Source: Acidobacteriota bacterium (lineage in GTDB: Bacteria > Acidobacteriota > Terriglobia > Terriglobales > Acidobacteriaceae). From it: 36,932 bases of DNA. Position numbers and translations under genes: made by a program. Position 1 is the first letter of the stretch. The number at the start of each line of letters is the position of its first letter. This document shows, piece by piece, positions 8,839-17,337 of the stretch. Under the pieces are notes generated by a model. The model was not told the DNA's origin. It worked only from the letters and a program-made list of their open reading frames with translations, and ran no database searches. The DNA lies in the NCBI GenBank assembly GCA_003224905.1, contig QIAA01000159.1:1-36932 (forward strand), written 5' to 3'.

Positions 8839-10428
8839 TTACGCCGCGCCACTCCTGACAACGGTTCTCGCTGCACTCGATATCTCAATCAGTTTCGGCA
8901 GCACGTCCCCGAACTGCTCACGCGGCTGACCGAAGGCGAAATACAGCTTGCTGTATAGCTCATACAGGTTGTCGTAGATTCGCCCTTCGGATTTGTCAGG
9001 TTGAAATTCCCTGTTAGTTGGACAGATCTTGTCCTGCGCTTCGTCGATCGTCTTAAACACACCCGCAGCAAGAAATGCGAAGATCGCCGAGCCCAGGCTG
9101 ACCACGCTCTTACTCGGAACCAGTACCGGCCGTCCCAGCACATTCGCGTACACCTGATTAAGCACCTCATTCTTCTGCGGAATCCCGCCGGCGTTTATCA
9201 CGCGCTTGATCCGCACACCGTGCTTCTCCATTCGATCGAGAATCACGCGCGTATGTAAAGCAGTGCCTTCGATCGCCGCAAACAATTCATCTTGCGCCGT
9301 GCTCTGCAGGTTCCATCCCAGAGTCACGCCGCGCAAGTTGGGATTCACTAACACCGTGCGGTCGCCGTTGTCCCAGGTCAGGCGCAGCAAACCGGTTTGT
9401 CCCGCATGATAGTTTTCGAGCCCCTGGCTCAAAGTTTTTACGTCTGTCCCAGCGCGAGTGGCAATCGCATTGAAAATATCGCCGACCGCGGAGAGCCCAG
9501 CTTCAATTCCCGTGCGCTGCGGATGCACGCTGCCTTGCACCACACCGCAAACGCCCGGAACGAGGTTGACCGAAGGCGTTATGCCGATGATGCAAGTCGA
9601 CGTGCCGATCACGTTCACTACGTCGTCAGTGCGGCACCCGGCTCCGATGGCATCCCAATGCGCGTCGAACGCGCCCACCGGAATGGGAATGCCGGGCTTG
9701 AGTCCCAGTTTCTCCGCCCAGTCGGGCGAGAGCGTTCCTGCAATCTGGTCGGAGGTGGCGCATTCGCCCTGAAGCTTTTCACGAACTCCGGCCAACAAGG
9801 GATCGACCTTCACCAAAAAGCTCTCGCAAGGTAAACCTCCCAAACGCGCGTTCCAGAGCCACTTGTGACCGATAGCGCAGACACTACGCTTTACTTTCTT
9901 AGGATCCTTTATGCCGCAGAGCGTGGCGGCCACCATGTCACAGTGCTCGAATGCTGAGGCAAACGCTGAGCGCTTGGCAGGATTATGCCGAAGCCAGTGC
10001 AGAAGCTTCGAGAAGCCCCACTCGGAAGAGTACACACCACCGCACCACTGAATCGCCTCCAGACCTTCACGGTGAGCGGCTTCCGTGATCTCCGCGGCTT
10101 CGCCTTTGGCGCGATGGTCGCACCACAGATAATATTCGTCCAAAGGTTGCAGGTTCTTGTCGACGGGAATAACTGAAGAACCCGTGGTATCCAGAGCAAT
10201 CGCCTGTACCTGATTCCTGGATAGGCCCGCATTGTGGAGAACCTCCCGTGTGGCCGCCGCCAAAGCACGCATGTGATCTTCATGGGATTGCGTGGCGTAC
10301 TCGGGATCGTCGCGCTTGCGGTGGAGTGGATAATCCGCTACCGCAGACTGAAGCAATCCGCGCTCACTGTCCACCAGCGATACGCGGACATTCAGCGTTC
10401 CAAAGTCCACTCCCGCCACAATCGCCAC
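8839..10428 (-). CDS. araB: L-ribulokinase
   Basis: FGGY-family sugar kinase phosphorylating L-ribulose to L-ribulose 5-phosphate with ATP, cytoplasmic, second intracellular step of L-arabinose catabolism. Starts: a TTG at 10434 abuts GGAG, while a GTG at 10428 has GGAG 6 bases upstream and gives VAIVAGVDFGTLNVR, so GTG at 10428 (529 residues) is preferred. The phosphate-1 segment GVDFGT lies at the N-terminus, the catalytic Asp in VGAFDAHWDAIGAG (about residue 255), and the adenosine motif in INAGGIPQKNEVLNQVYANVLGRPV near the C-terminus. The length fits AraB. It follows the isomerase gene by about 170 bp containing an inverted repeat. L-fuculokinase or another pentulokinase is possible from family alone; araD in the cluster favours araB. 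Confidence 0.87.
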   Translation of the reverse strand: MAIVAGVDFGTLNVRVSLVDSERGLLQSAVADYPLHRKRDDPEYATQSHEDHMRALAAATREVLHNAGLSRNQVQAIALDTTGSSVIPVDKNLQPLDEYYLWCDHRAKGEAAEITEAAHREGLEAIQWCGGVYSSEWGFSKLLHWLRHNPAKRSAFASAFEHCDMVAATLCGIKDPKKVKRSVCAIGHKWLWNARLGGLPCESFLVKVDPLLAGVREKLQGECATSDQIAGTLSPDWAEKLGLKPGIPIPVGAFDAHWDAIGAGCRTDDVVNVIGTSTCIIGITPSVNLVPGVCGVVQGSVHPQRTGIEAGLSAVGDIFNAIATRAGTDVKTLSQGLENYHAGQTGLLRLTWDNGDRTVLVNPNLRGVTLGWNLQSTAQDELFAAIEGTALHTRVILDRMEKHGVRIKRVINAGGIPQKNEVLNQVYANVLGRPVLVPSKSVVSLGSAIFAFLAAGVFKTIDEAQDKICPTNREFQPDKSEGRIYDNLYELYSKLYFAFGQPREQFGDVLPKLIEISSAARTVVRSGAA

Positions 10429-10508
10429 TAGCAACTCCTATGGTGTTCTCTGCGACGTACTTTGCGTCCTTTGCGGTTTAAGGTTTCGCTCGACTCGTTG
10501 GAATCCGA

Positions 10509-10578
10509 CTCTGTGCTCCTCCGTGCCCTCTGTGGTTTACCGGTTTGTTGACCACAGAGGGCGCAGAGAATCACAGAG
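10509..10578. repeat. CACAGAG-type inverted repeat between the isomerase gene and araB
   Basis: Left arm 10509-10536 and right arm 10551-10578 are inverted copies of a 28-bp CTCTGTG...CTCTGTGGT sequence with five mismatches, separated by a 14-base loop. A single related copy (24 of 28 identical to the left arm) occurs at 16743-16770. The stretch just before (10457-10483, TTTGCGTCCTTTGCGG) is a further relic of the same low-complexity style. Could act as a transcription attenuator inside the ara cluster, but no T-run follows on the minus strand. Confidence 0.65.
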
Positions 10579-10596
10579 GAGAACAAGACGGACCAT

Positions 10597-12024
10597 TCAG
10601 CAGGCTCCGTTGGGCCTTTCGTGCCAATACATCTCCCAGCCCAGATACCGCGTGGCGGCTTCGTGCACCGCCCCGGCAACCGAGGAGAGATTCGCCGCCA
10701 CGTGATGCTCGAAGCCGTTCTCGCAGATGTAATGCAAGAGTTTCTGCATCTTGGGAATCTCTACGACTCCGGCGCCACCAAAGGTATTGAGCGGGTCATC
10801 GGTGAACCGGCCTTCGCCAACATACCCGCGCATCCGGCCCGCGGTGTCGTCAGTCGAAAAACGGGCGAAGCTCATCTTCTCCGGTTTGATCAGGCCGACA
10901 ACTGTACCGTAAGTATTTTCCTTGCCCACCGTGCCCGCAATGATCTCCTGAAAATCCATCTTGAAAGAGCGGAAGAAGTGCTTGGGAAGGTTGGCGCAAT
11001 GGAAGCACACAGCTTTGTCAGGATTGGTTCCGTAATTGTTATTCCAGTCGAGCAGTGCGGAAGGCGTGCCTGAGGCCAGTTGTAGCGCATGCATTCCAAG
11101 TACTCCAACGATATCCACTTCGCAGGCGCTCGAGAGCAACTGCTCACTCATCATGCTCATCACTGTGCACGGTACCACCCCAAAATTCTCTTCCAGCGAA
11201 GTCCAGCATTGCACCGCGCTGATCTTTACTTCCGTCGCTGCCATCCAATGATCGATCACAGCGCCGAGCTTGGCCATCTTCATCAGGGCAGTGGCAGGAA
11301 CATCCTTCGACTCAACATACTTCTTGATTGAAGCCAGCTTGGCCTGAGCCGCATCATCGTTGTCCTTCATGCGTTCGATGCGCCCCAGCACCTCAGACAA
11401 ATCGAGCGTTTCAATTGAAATGCCCTGCGACTCCAAAATCTTTTCGCTGTAGCGCACAGTATTGAACGCCGTCGGCCTGGCGCCGATCGCCCCTACGCGC
11501 AGATTATGAAACCCGTTAACGATGCGGCAAACCGCAGCGAACCATTGCAAATCGGCCGCAAATTCGGGGGAATCGGGAGCTTCGGTATGAAGCGTGGTAA
11601 TCGAATAGGGAATGCCATACTGCCTCAGATTGTTACAGGCGGACATCTTGCCGCAGAAACTGTCGCGGCGGAAGGCAATGCCCATCTTCTTCGGATCATC
11701 GGGCGTCGCTTGTATCAGCACCGGCACTCGCAAGTCCGCCAGTCGCAACGTATCTGCGATGGCGCGCTCCTCCCCGAAATTGGGTAGGGTGACCACGACT
11801 CCATCAATACGTTCATGGTTTTTCTTAAACAGTTCTGCGCACCGCCGGGACTCTTCGCGAGTCTCAACCGCTCCGTACTTGCTTTCTTGCGGAGTAAGAG
11901 CCACAACATCGATGTCGGCAGCCGCCAGAGCAGCTAGCATTTCTTCGCGTCCGCTTTTTGCCAGGTGATCGGGGAAAAAGCCGCGGTTTCCCACGATCAA
12001 GCCCATAGTCATTTTGTTCGCCAT
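10597..12024 (-). CDS. L-fucose/L-arabinose isomerase family protein, probable L-arabinose isomerase
   Basis: Aldose-ketose isomerase of the FucI/AraA superfamily. Metal and catalytic positions expected for this fold are seen: Glu in SSACEVDIVG, Asp in LLDWNNNYG and a C-terminal His in FEHHVAANLS. The product (475 residues from the ATG at 12024, where MTMGLIVGNRGFFPDHL begins the Rossmann-like first domain) is shorter than E. coli FucI (about 590). Longer in-frame starts at 12057 and 12099 have no better ribosome-binding site. It is not canonical AraA by eye, yet lies between the sugar symporter and araB, with araD in the same cluster; isomerising L-arabinose to L-ribulose is the only cytoplasmic step otherwise missing. 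Function is therefore a context-based inference; family membership is firm. Confidence 0.82.
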   Translation of the reverse strand: MANKMTMGLIVGNRGFFPDHLAKSGREEMLAALAAADIDVVALTPQESKYGAVETREESRRCAELFKKNHERIDGVVVTLPNFGEERAIADTLRLADLRVPVLIQATPDDPKKMGIAFRRDSFCGKMSACNNLRQYGIPYSITTLHTEAPDSPEFAADLQWFAAVCRIVNGFHNLRVGAIGARPTAFNTVRYSEKILESQGISIETLDLSEVLGRIERMKDNDDAAQAKLASIKKYVESKDVPATALMKMAKLGAVIDHWMAATEVKISAVQCWTSLEENFGVVPCTVMSMMSEQLLSSACEVDIVGVLGMHALQLASGTPSALLDWNNNYGTNPDKAVCFHCANLPKHFFRSFKMDFQEIIAGTVGKENTYGTVVGLIKPEKMSFARFSTDDTAGRMRGYVGEGRFTDDPLNTFGGAGVVEIPKMQKLLHYICENGFEHHVAANLSSVAGAVHEAATRYLGWEMYWHERPNGAC

Positions 12025-12139
12025 AAAATCCCACTGCCTTCCTTCGTATACCTTCATGTCGTTTGTGGCTTCCAAACAATTTACAACCACCAAGGACACG
12101 AAGTATCAGGAAGGAATTCTCACGCTACACACCCACAAT

Positions 12140-12364
12140 TTAGGTGCTCTTCCCCGGCCGGAACATCAAGCAGTACACCCCACCCAAAACCACCAACAGT
12201 CCGCCCCACCAGACCGGCGCATGCAGTTCAGCTAGCACTGTATTTGGCGGATTTGACCACTCCGCCAGCCCGCTCACAAAAATCAAAACTCCGTACACAA
12301 GAAGCAGAACACCTACGAAGAACCAGACCGGAATGATGTGATGTTTTTCGCTCACGCTCCTCAC
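12140..12364 (-). CDS. Small two-helix membrane protein coupled to the sugar symporter
   Basis: A 74-residue protein with two hydrophobic helices (about residues 10-30 and 50-67) and a short positively charged tail. It starts at GTG 12364, whose last two bases are the first two of the symporter's TGA (GTGA, 4-base overlap), a strong sign of translational coupling. No family recognised. Other members of the SSS transporter superfamily have small membrane partners encoded next to them (DUF485 and DUF4212 proteins), so an accessory subunit or stabiliser of the symporter is a plausible role, but that is inference from position only. Confidence 0.75.
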   Translation of the reverse strand: MRSVSEKHHIIPVWFFVGVLLLVYGVLIFVSGLAEWSNPPNTVLAELHAPVWWGGLLVVLGGVYCLMFRPGKST

Positions 12365-14067
12365 CAGAAAATGATTTGCAGAATTAAAAACAGTGCCAAT
12401 GCCACCACGCCCCAGAACACCGGCTTGTGCAGCAGACTCGCATGCTCTTCGCGAGCCACTGGCGTCAAGCTGTACACCAGTCCCACCAATTCTTCATCCG
12501 GACGCGGCTTGGTCACCAGCGTCACGAGCACAGTGACCACCACGCAAGTGACGCATGACCACAGCGCCTGATACATCGCTTGCGCAAGCGGCTTCGCAAT
12601 GGGCGACAGCGCAAACACCCTCACCCACCGGTCAGGATCCAACTTCATCAAACTAAACGTTCCTACCGAAGAGAGCACGCCCGCGAACAGTCCCCAGAAC
12701 CCCGCCGCGCGGCTGACCCTTTTCCAAAGCATCCCGAGCAACACCGTACCAAAGAGCGGTGCGATGAAGAATCCAAACAGCGCCTGCACGTAATCCATCA
12801 TGCTGGTGAACCTCATCACCAGATACGCGGTTCCGATGCTCACAATCAGGCCAATGATCGTGCACCACCGGCCCATGGAAACATAATGCTTGTCGGGAGC
12901 GTCCTTCCGCAGATACGGACGATAAATGTCATACGTCCACACCGTCGCGAAAGCGCTGACATTCCCCGCCATCCCGGCCATGAATCCCGCCACCAGCGCC
13001 GTGATTCCCAGCCCCAACAGTCCAGGTCCGCAATAACGCGCCAGCATGAGCGGCAGAACATCGTCATATCTGAACTGCCCCGCCTGCGCTTCGCTGCCTG
13101 GGACAAGATGCATAGGTAGAACCGCGCGCCCAAGCAATCCGGGAAGAATCACAATCAGCGGCACCGCCATCTTAAAAAATGAACCGATAATCGGCGCGAG
13201 CTTCGCGGAGCGCACGTCCTTTGCTGAAAGCACGCGCTGCACCACCAGAAAATCAGTCGTCCAATATCCCATTGCCTGCACCGCGCCCAGGCCGAATACG
13301 ATTCCTGTCCAATGAATGCCCATCGGGTTGTTGGCAAATGAGTTCATCGGGCCCCACATGTGGGTGAAGTCCTGGCCAGGAAAATTTTGATGAATGCGCG
13401 CGACCATGCCGCTCCACCCGCCAGTTTCAACCATACCCAGGATGGGGATCAGCAGCGCGCCGAACCAGATCAGGAAAAATTGCAGAACCTCATTGAAGAT
13501 CGCGGAAAACAACCCGCCCGCCGCAACGTACACACCCACAGTCAGAGATGAAACCACGATGCTGAAGTGCAGATTCCACCCAAGAACTACCTCCATTACC
13601 ACAGCCATGGCGTACATGTTGACGCCGGACATCAGAATGGTCATCACCGCAAACGTGATCGCGCTTAAGCCGCTCGCTTCCGAGCCGTAGCGCAACTTCA
13701 AGTAACCCGGGACTGAATGTGTTTTCGAAATGTAATAGAAGGGCATCATCACGATGCCCAAGAAAACCATAGCTGGAATGGCGCCTACCCAATACCAGTG
13801 CGCCGCCATAATCCCGTACTGGTAGGCGTTTCCCGCCCACCCTAGCAGTTCGAGCGAACCCAGGTTAGCGGAGACAAATGCCAGACCTGCCACCCACGCG
13901 GTCATCTCACGGCCGGCCAAAAAGAAATCTTCGCCGGTCTGAGCGAAGCGCTTCAGGTAGAAACCGATCGCCAGCACCAGGGCAAAATAAATAGCAATGA
14001 TTGCCAGATCCACGCCGGATAAATGCACCAGCCGTGTTTCCACGTACATCGCCATCACCAGGTTCAT
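12361..14067 (-). CDS. Sodium/sugar symporter (SSS family)
   Basis: Inner-membrane Na+-coupled solute transporter of the SGLT/PutP fold, 568 residues with about 14 hydrophobic helices. Family features: VDLAIIAIYFALVLAIGFYLKR (first helix), FFLAGREMTAWVAGLAFVSANLGSLELLGWAG (the unwound helix and Na+-site region), and the YWTTDFLVVQRVLSAKD segment typical of sugar-transporting members. The ATG at 14067 is preceded by AAGGAAAAGGA. Located 9 bp downstream of araD and followed with a 4-base overlap by a small membrane protein. Context indicates uptake of L-arabinose or a related pentose; the substrate cannot be read from sequence. Confidence 0.92.
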   Translation of the reverse strand: MNLVMAMYVETRLVHLSGVDLAIIAIYFALVLAIGFYLKRFAQTGEDFFLAGREMTAWVAGLAFVSANLGSLELLGWAGNAYQYGIMAAHWYWVGAIPAMVFLGIVMMPFYYISKTHSVPGYLKLRYGSEASGLSAITFAVMTILMSGVNMYAMAVVMEVVLGWNLHFSIVVSSLTVGVYVAAGGLFSAIFNEVLQFFLIWFGALLIPILGMVETGGWSGMVARIHQNFPGQDFTHMWGPMNSFANNPMGIHWTGIVFGLGAVQAMGYWTTDFLVVQRVLSAKDVRSAKLAPIIGSFFKMAVPLIVILPGLLGRAVLPMHLVPGSEAQAGQFRYDDVLPLMLARYCGPGLLGLGITALVAGFMAGMAGNVSAFATVWTYDIYRPYLRKDAPDKHYVSMGRWCTIIGLIVSIGTAYLVMRFTSMMDYVQALFGFFIAPLFGTVLLGMLWKRVSRAAGFWGLFAGVLSSVGTFSLMKLDPDRWVRVFALSPIAKPLAQAMYQALWSCVTCVVVTVLVTLVTKPRPDEELVGLVYSLTPVAREEHASLLHKPVFWGVVALALFLILQIIFW

Positions 14068-14076
14068 TCCTTTTCC

Positions 14077-14769
14077 TTATGACTGCCCGTAGTACGCGGT
14101 ACGTCCATGCTTCCTCAGATAGTGCTTGTCATGCAGGCAGCTGCTGATTGCCGCCGCATCTCCATTGATTGTGATGGTGAAAAACGCCATTCGCGCCAGC
14201 GACTCCAGAATTACTGCATTGTGTGTCGCGCCGGCTGGATCTGCTCCCCACGTGAACGGACCGTGGTTGGCCACCAGAACCCCCGGAAGCGAGGCGAAAT
14301 CCGTTCCTTCAAAGGCTCGGACGATCGCATGGCCGGTGTTCTTTTCGTACTCACTGGTAATCTCGTCATCCTGCATGACTGATGTGACGGGGACGGGCCC
14401 ATGAAAATAGTCGGCGTGAGTGGTTCCAAAACACGGTATGGGCTTTCGCGCCTGCGCCCAGGAGGTGGCATATTCGGAGTGCGTGTGGGCGATTCCGCCA
14501 ATTTCGCTGCAGGCGTTGTACAGGACCAGATGAGTCGGCAGATCTGAGGAAGGTTTCAGCTTGCCCTCGATAACCTTGCCCTGAAGGTCCGATATGACCA
14601 TGTGCTCGGGCTTCATCTCCTCGTAAGGGACACCGCTTGGCTTGATCGCCACCAGAGCCTCGCGGCGCGAGATTCCGCTGACGTTGCCGAACGTGTACAG
14701 AACCAACCCCCGGCGTACCAGTTCAAGGTTCGCCTCGAGAACCTGTTGACGCAAGTCTTGCAGCAACAT
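14077..14769 (-). CDS. araD: L-ribulose-5-phosphate 4-epimerase
   Basis: Class II aldolase-fold, Zn-dependent enzyme converting L-ribulose 5-phosphate to D-xylulose 5-phosphate, feeding arabinose into the pentose phosphate pathway. The 230-residue product from the ATG at 14769 matches E. coli AraD (231). Zn ligands are seen as the His pair of GIAHTHSEYATSW and the later His in VANHGPFTWG; the catalytic Asp region TSVMQDDEI and the FGNVSG and KPSG substrate loops are intact. A TTG at 14799 would add ten residues but lacks a spaced ribosome-binding site. First gene of the minus-strand cluster araD-symporter-small membrane protein-isomerase-araB; a promoter and LacI-type operator lie just upstream. 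Confidence 0.94.
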   Translation of the reverse strand: MLLQDLRQQVLEANLELVRRGLVLYTFGNVSGISRREALVAIKPSGVPYEEMKPEHMVISDLQGKVIEGKLKPSSDLPTHLVLYNACSEIGGIAHTHSEYATSWAQARKPIPCFGTTHADYFHGPVPVTSVMQDDEITSEYEKNTGHAIVRAFEGTDFASLPGVLVANHGPFTWGADPAGATHNAVILESLARMAFFTITINGDAAAISSCLHDKHYLRKHGRTAYYGQS

Positions 14770-14810
14770 CGACGTAAGCCGTCTTTGGGGAGGGCGCAAG
14801 CCCTTGTGTG

Positions 14811-14822
14811 GTAATCGTTTAC
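14811..14822. promoter_or_regulatory. LacI-family-type operator before araD
   Basis: GTAATCGTTTAC, a near-palindrome centred on CG, 41 bp upstream of the araD ATG and 9 bp after the predicted -10. The minus-strand flanked form TCAGTAAACGATTACC matches the abfA site at 14 of 16 positions. Probably the main control point of the ara cluster. Confidence 0.68.
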
Positions 14823-14831
14823 TGAGCGCCT

Positions 14832-14861
14832 AAGGTACCCGTGCTCACTAGGCTTTGTCAA
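14832..14861 (-). promoter_or_regulatory. Predicted araD operon promoter
   Basis: On the minus strand TTGACA (14861-14856), an 18-bp spacer and TACCTT (14837-14832). Same hexamers and same operator spacing as the GH127 promoter. The remaining bases up to 15044 contain nothing else recognisable. Confidence 0.5.
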
Positions 14862-15044
14862 ATCCGGGTTTTGGGTCGCGTTTTGACGATCCCACTATCC
14901 TGCGTCAACTTGAAAGTGATCGCAGAAATGATCTGCTCCTGACACTGAGAAACAGATGAGCGTGTGCTCGCCGGAACTAAAGTATGAAGCTGACCTGATC
15001 TCAGTCACGGGCAAGGTTGTGGGGCCGACAGCTCCCCTCGAATT

Positions 15045-15335
15045 CTAAGCTGCCTTGCGGAGTGTTTTGGCTTTACCTTTTCCCTTGAGTCGTTGGTAAT
15101 TCTTCACGGAGGAGTCAATCCTTCCCTTTATATGCTCCTGCTCTGCCCGGCTTAGGTCGGCCAATTCATCGAGGTCCTGAGCATCAGGAGCCAGTCCCTG
15201 GTTACGCAACGCAAGATCGGCAAATTTGAGCCAACGCGATCGCTGTTCAAGTGCCCTCGACTCGTTCCTTCGCCCATCCAGTACCGACCGAATTTCTAGA
15301 ACCAGTCGCTTGTTTTCCATGCCGCACTGAGACAA
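15045..15335 (-). CDS. Small hypothetical helical protein
   Basis: A 96-residue, highly charged, mostly helical protein with a basic C-terminal tail (KGKGKAKTLRKAA). No family recognised. The TTG at 15335 has GGGGA a few bases upstream; the first ATG (15320, MENKRLV) has no visible ribosome-binding site, so the start is uncertain. It stands alone between araD and the metallo-beta-lactamase gene. Supported only by amino-acid composition and an open frame. The 300 bp between it and the next gene (15336-15639) contain no convincing gene. Confidence 0.42.
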   Translation of the reverse strand: MSQCGMENKRLVLEIRSVLDGRRNESRALEQRSRWLKFADLALRNQGLAPDAQDLDELADLSRAEQEHIKGRIDSSVKNYQRLKGKGKAKTLRKAA

Positions 15336-15639
15336 CGTTCCCCAAAACGACTATGCCGCATGTTTTGTGTTTGTTCGATACAATACATTCCTTAGTTCTC
15401 GAAGATTATTGCCGCATTTCCAGAGTACCTTTTGGGCCTAACCTTTTTTGGACAAGCAAATGGCCCAAGCGCGGCGCGGCCACGGCATCGTAATCTGAAT
15501 CAATGCCGTTCCGCTACATGGTTCCCAGTACGTTGCTCGGGGACCTCCCGGTAGAATTGCGCAAACAGCGCCGAAGAGTTCATGGCACCTCGGTCCGTCG
15601 AAGGAAAGAGTCGCGGGAACACTGCGCACGGAGGCATCT

Positions 15640-16686
15640 TTGTCTAAGGCAGGAGGTTCGAAGCATGCCTGGCGGCTTGGCCGAGCGCTAACGTTCGTTC
15701 TCGTGATTTGGCTGTCTACTTGTCCCCTGCTGGCCAAAAAGCGATCTCTCCAAATCTATTTCGTCGACGTAGAGGGCGGTCAGGCCACGCTAATCGTCAG
15801 CCCTGCAGGTCAGTCCCTTCTCATTGACACGGGCTGGCCGGGATTTAACGGCAGGGATTCCGATCGCATCGTGGCCGCGGCCAGGGTGGCAGGCGTGAAA
15901 CAACTCGATTACCTCCTGATCACCCACTATCATCGCGACCACGTGGGCGGAGTTGCGCAATTGGCTGACCGCATGAAGATCGGCACGTTTGTGGACCATG
16001 GTCCCAACCAGGAGGACTCAGATGTCACCCGCGAAGATTATGCTGCCTACCAGAAGGTTCTGGGTCGCGCCAAACACCTCGTCTTAGGCCCAGGCGACGG
16101 ACTTCCCATGAGCGGGATCACGATTCGAGCGCTTACCGCTGCCGGAGAGCACATTACGGATCCCCTGCCGGGAGCAGGCGAGGCAAATCGGTACTGCGCA
16201 TCCGAGCCGGCACCACCCGATGACCCCACCGAGAATGCGCGCTCCCTGGGCATTTTGTTGACGTATGGAAAATTTCGAATGATCGACCTGGGCGATCTGA
16301 CCAAGAAGAAGGAGTTGGCACTGGTTTGCCCGAATAATCGCGTAGGTACCGTTGATCTTTATGTTGTGACGCACCACGGCTTCGACCAGTCAAATGCAAA
16401 GAGTATCGTCTGGGCACTGCATCCTCGAGTCGCAATCATGGACAATGGACCGCACAAAGGCGGCGGCCCGGACGCCTGGCAGAGCGTGCACGATTCCCCC
16501 GGCCTGCAAGACTTCTGGCAGCTCCATTACGCAATTGATGCGGGGCAAGATCACAACGTGCCTGAACAATTCATAGCGAATTTGGACGACAAATCGGATG
16601 GGAACTACATCAAGGTTATGGCCCAGTCGGATGGCAGCTTCGTGGTAACGAATTCCAGAACCAATCACCAGAAAAACTATGAATAG
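15640..16686 (+). CDS. Exported metallo-beta-lactamase-fold hydrolase
   Basis: MBL-fold protein similar to the C-terminal domain of ComEC/Rec2. The start is a TTG at 15640 chosen because GGAGG (15630-15634) stands 5 bases before it; no ATG fits as well. Residues about 16-32 (LTFVLVIWLSTCPLLA) form a signal peptide or anchor. The HxHxDH motif is HYHRDH (H96, H98, D100, H101); other metal ligands are likely in DLGDLT and VTHHGFD, and LIDTG (61-65) is the conserved early strand. The length of 348 is normal for the group. The product could be a secreted phosphodiesterase or nuclease; the real substrate is unknown. Not in an operon with its neighbours. Confidence 0.85.
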   Translation: MSKAGGSKHAWRLGRALTFVLVIWLSTCPLLAKKRSLQIYFVDVEGGQATLIVSPAGQSLLIDTGWPGFNGRDSDRIVAAARVAGVKQLDYLLITHYHRDHVGGVAQLADRMKIGTFVDHGPNQEDSDVTREDYAAYQKVLGRAKHLVLGPGDGLPMSGITIRALTAAGEHITDPLPGAGEANRYCASEPAPPDDPTENARSLGILLTYGKFRMIDLGDLTKKKELALVCPNNRVGTVDLYVVTHHGFDQSNAKSIVWALHPRVAIMDNGPHKGGGPDAWQSVHDSPGLQDFWQLHYAIDAGQDHNVPEQFIANLDDKSDGNYIKVMAQSDGSFVVTNSRTNHQKNYE

Positions 16687-16742
16687 CGTTACGCCATCGA
16701 AATATCCACTGCCCCTATCCCAGAGGTTGGTTTATGCGTGTC

Positions 16743-16770
16743 CTCTGTGCTCCTCTGTGTACTCTGTGCT
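16743..16770. repeat. CACAGAG-type repeat, single copy
   Basis: CTCTGTGCTCCTCTGTGTACTCTGTGCT without the last 8 bases is enough to see three CTCTGTG units; the 28 bp match the left arm at 10509-10536 at 24 positions. It lies between the MBL-fold gene and gluconokinase, just upstream of the latter. Confidence 0.6.
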
Positions 16771-16812
16771 CATTGATTTCAGATTTGGATCTTCAGATCT
16801 AGACTAGCTCAT

Positions 16813-17301
16813 GTGATCGTTTTGCTAATGGGAGTCGTTGGAGCGGGAAAGACTACTGTTGGTCGCCTGCTCGCGCAGCGTCTCCAATGGGAATTCGTCG
16901 ATGCGGATTCCTTTCACCCCACCGCAAATGTAGAGAAAATCCGTCATGGCTTTCAATTGGATGATGCGGATCGGGCACCCTGGCTCATTGCCATACGCAA
17001 AGCCATTGATCAATGGATAGCGGAGCACCGCAATGTGGTGCTGGCATGCTCTGCTCTGAAACAGAGCTATCGCGAGCAACTCAATGCCGGCCCGGAAATG
17101 AAGCTCGTTTATCTAAAGGGGACCTCAGAGTTGATTAGCAAACGCCTGCGTTCGCGTAAGGGGCACTTTGCGACTACAGAGTTGCTGGCGAGCCAATTCG
17201 CGATTCTGGAAGAACCCCGCGATGCTATCAACATTGACGTGAGCCACTTACCGGAAAAGGTGGTTGAAGAGATTTTGTTTAGACTTAGAGAAATACGATG
17301 A
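16813..17301 (+). CDS. gntK: Gluconokinase
   Basis: P-loop kinase phosphorylating D-gluconate to 6-phosphogluconate, feeding the pentose phosphate or Entner-Doudoroff route. The 162-residue product starts at a GTG (16813) and has the Walker A GVVGAGKTTVG at residues 7-17, followed by FVDADSFHPTANVEKIRHGFQLDDADRAPWL in which D-x-FHP..N..KM-like and L-D-D-x-D-R-x-PWL are the gluconate kinase signature. ACSALKQSYR and RKGHFATTELLASQF are further family segments. Length is normal. No strong ribosome-binding site is visible. It stands alone; a link to the sugar-use genes to the left is possible but not shown. Confidence 0.93.
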   Translation: MIVLLMGVVGAGKTTVGRLLAQRLQWEFVDADSFHPTANVEKIRHGFQLDDADRAPWLIAIRKAIDQWIAEHRNVVLACSALKQSYREQLNAGPEMKLVYLKGTSELISKRLRSRKGHFATTELLASQFAILEEPRDAINIDVSHLPEKVVEEILFRLREIR

Positions 17302-17337
17302 TTTCCAGCAGGCTGGCCTCATGCAATTACCTACAAT

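Noticed and set aside
15503..15691. 62-codon plus-strand open frame before the MBL-fold gene
   Set aside because: Overlaps the TTG-started MBL gene that has a well-spaced GGAGG; very Arg-rich and without a family.
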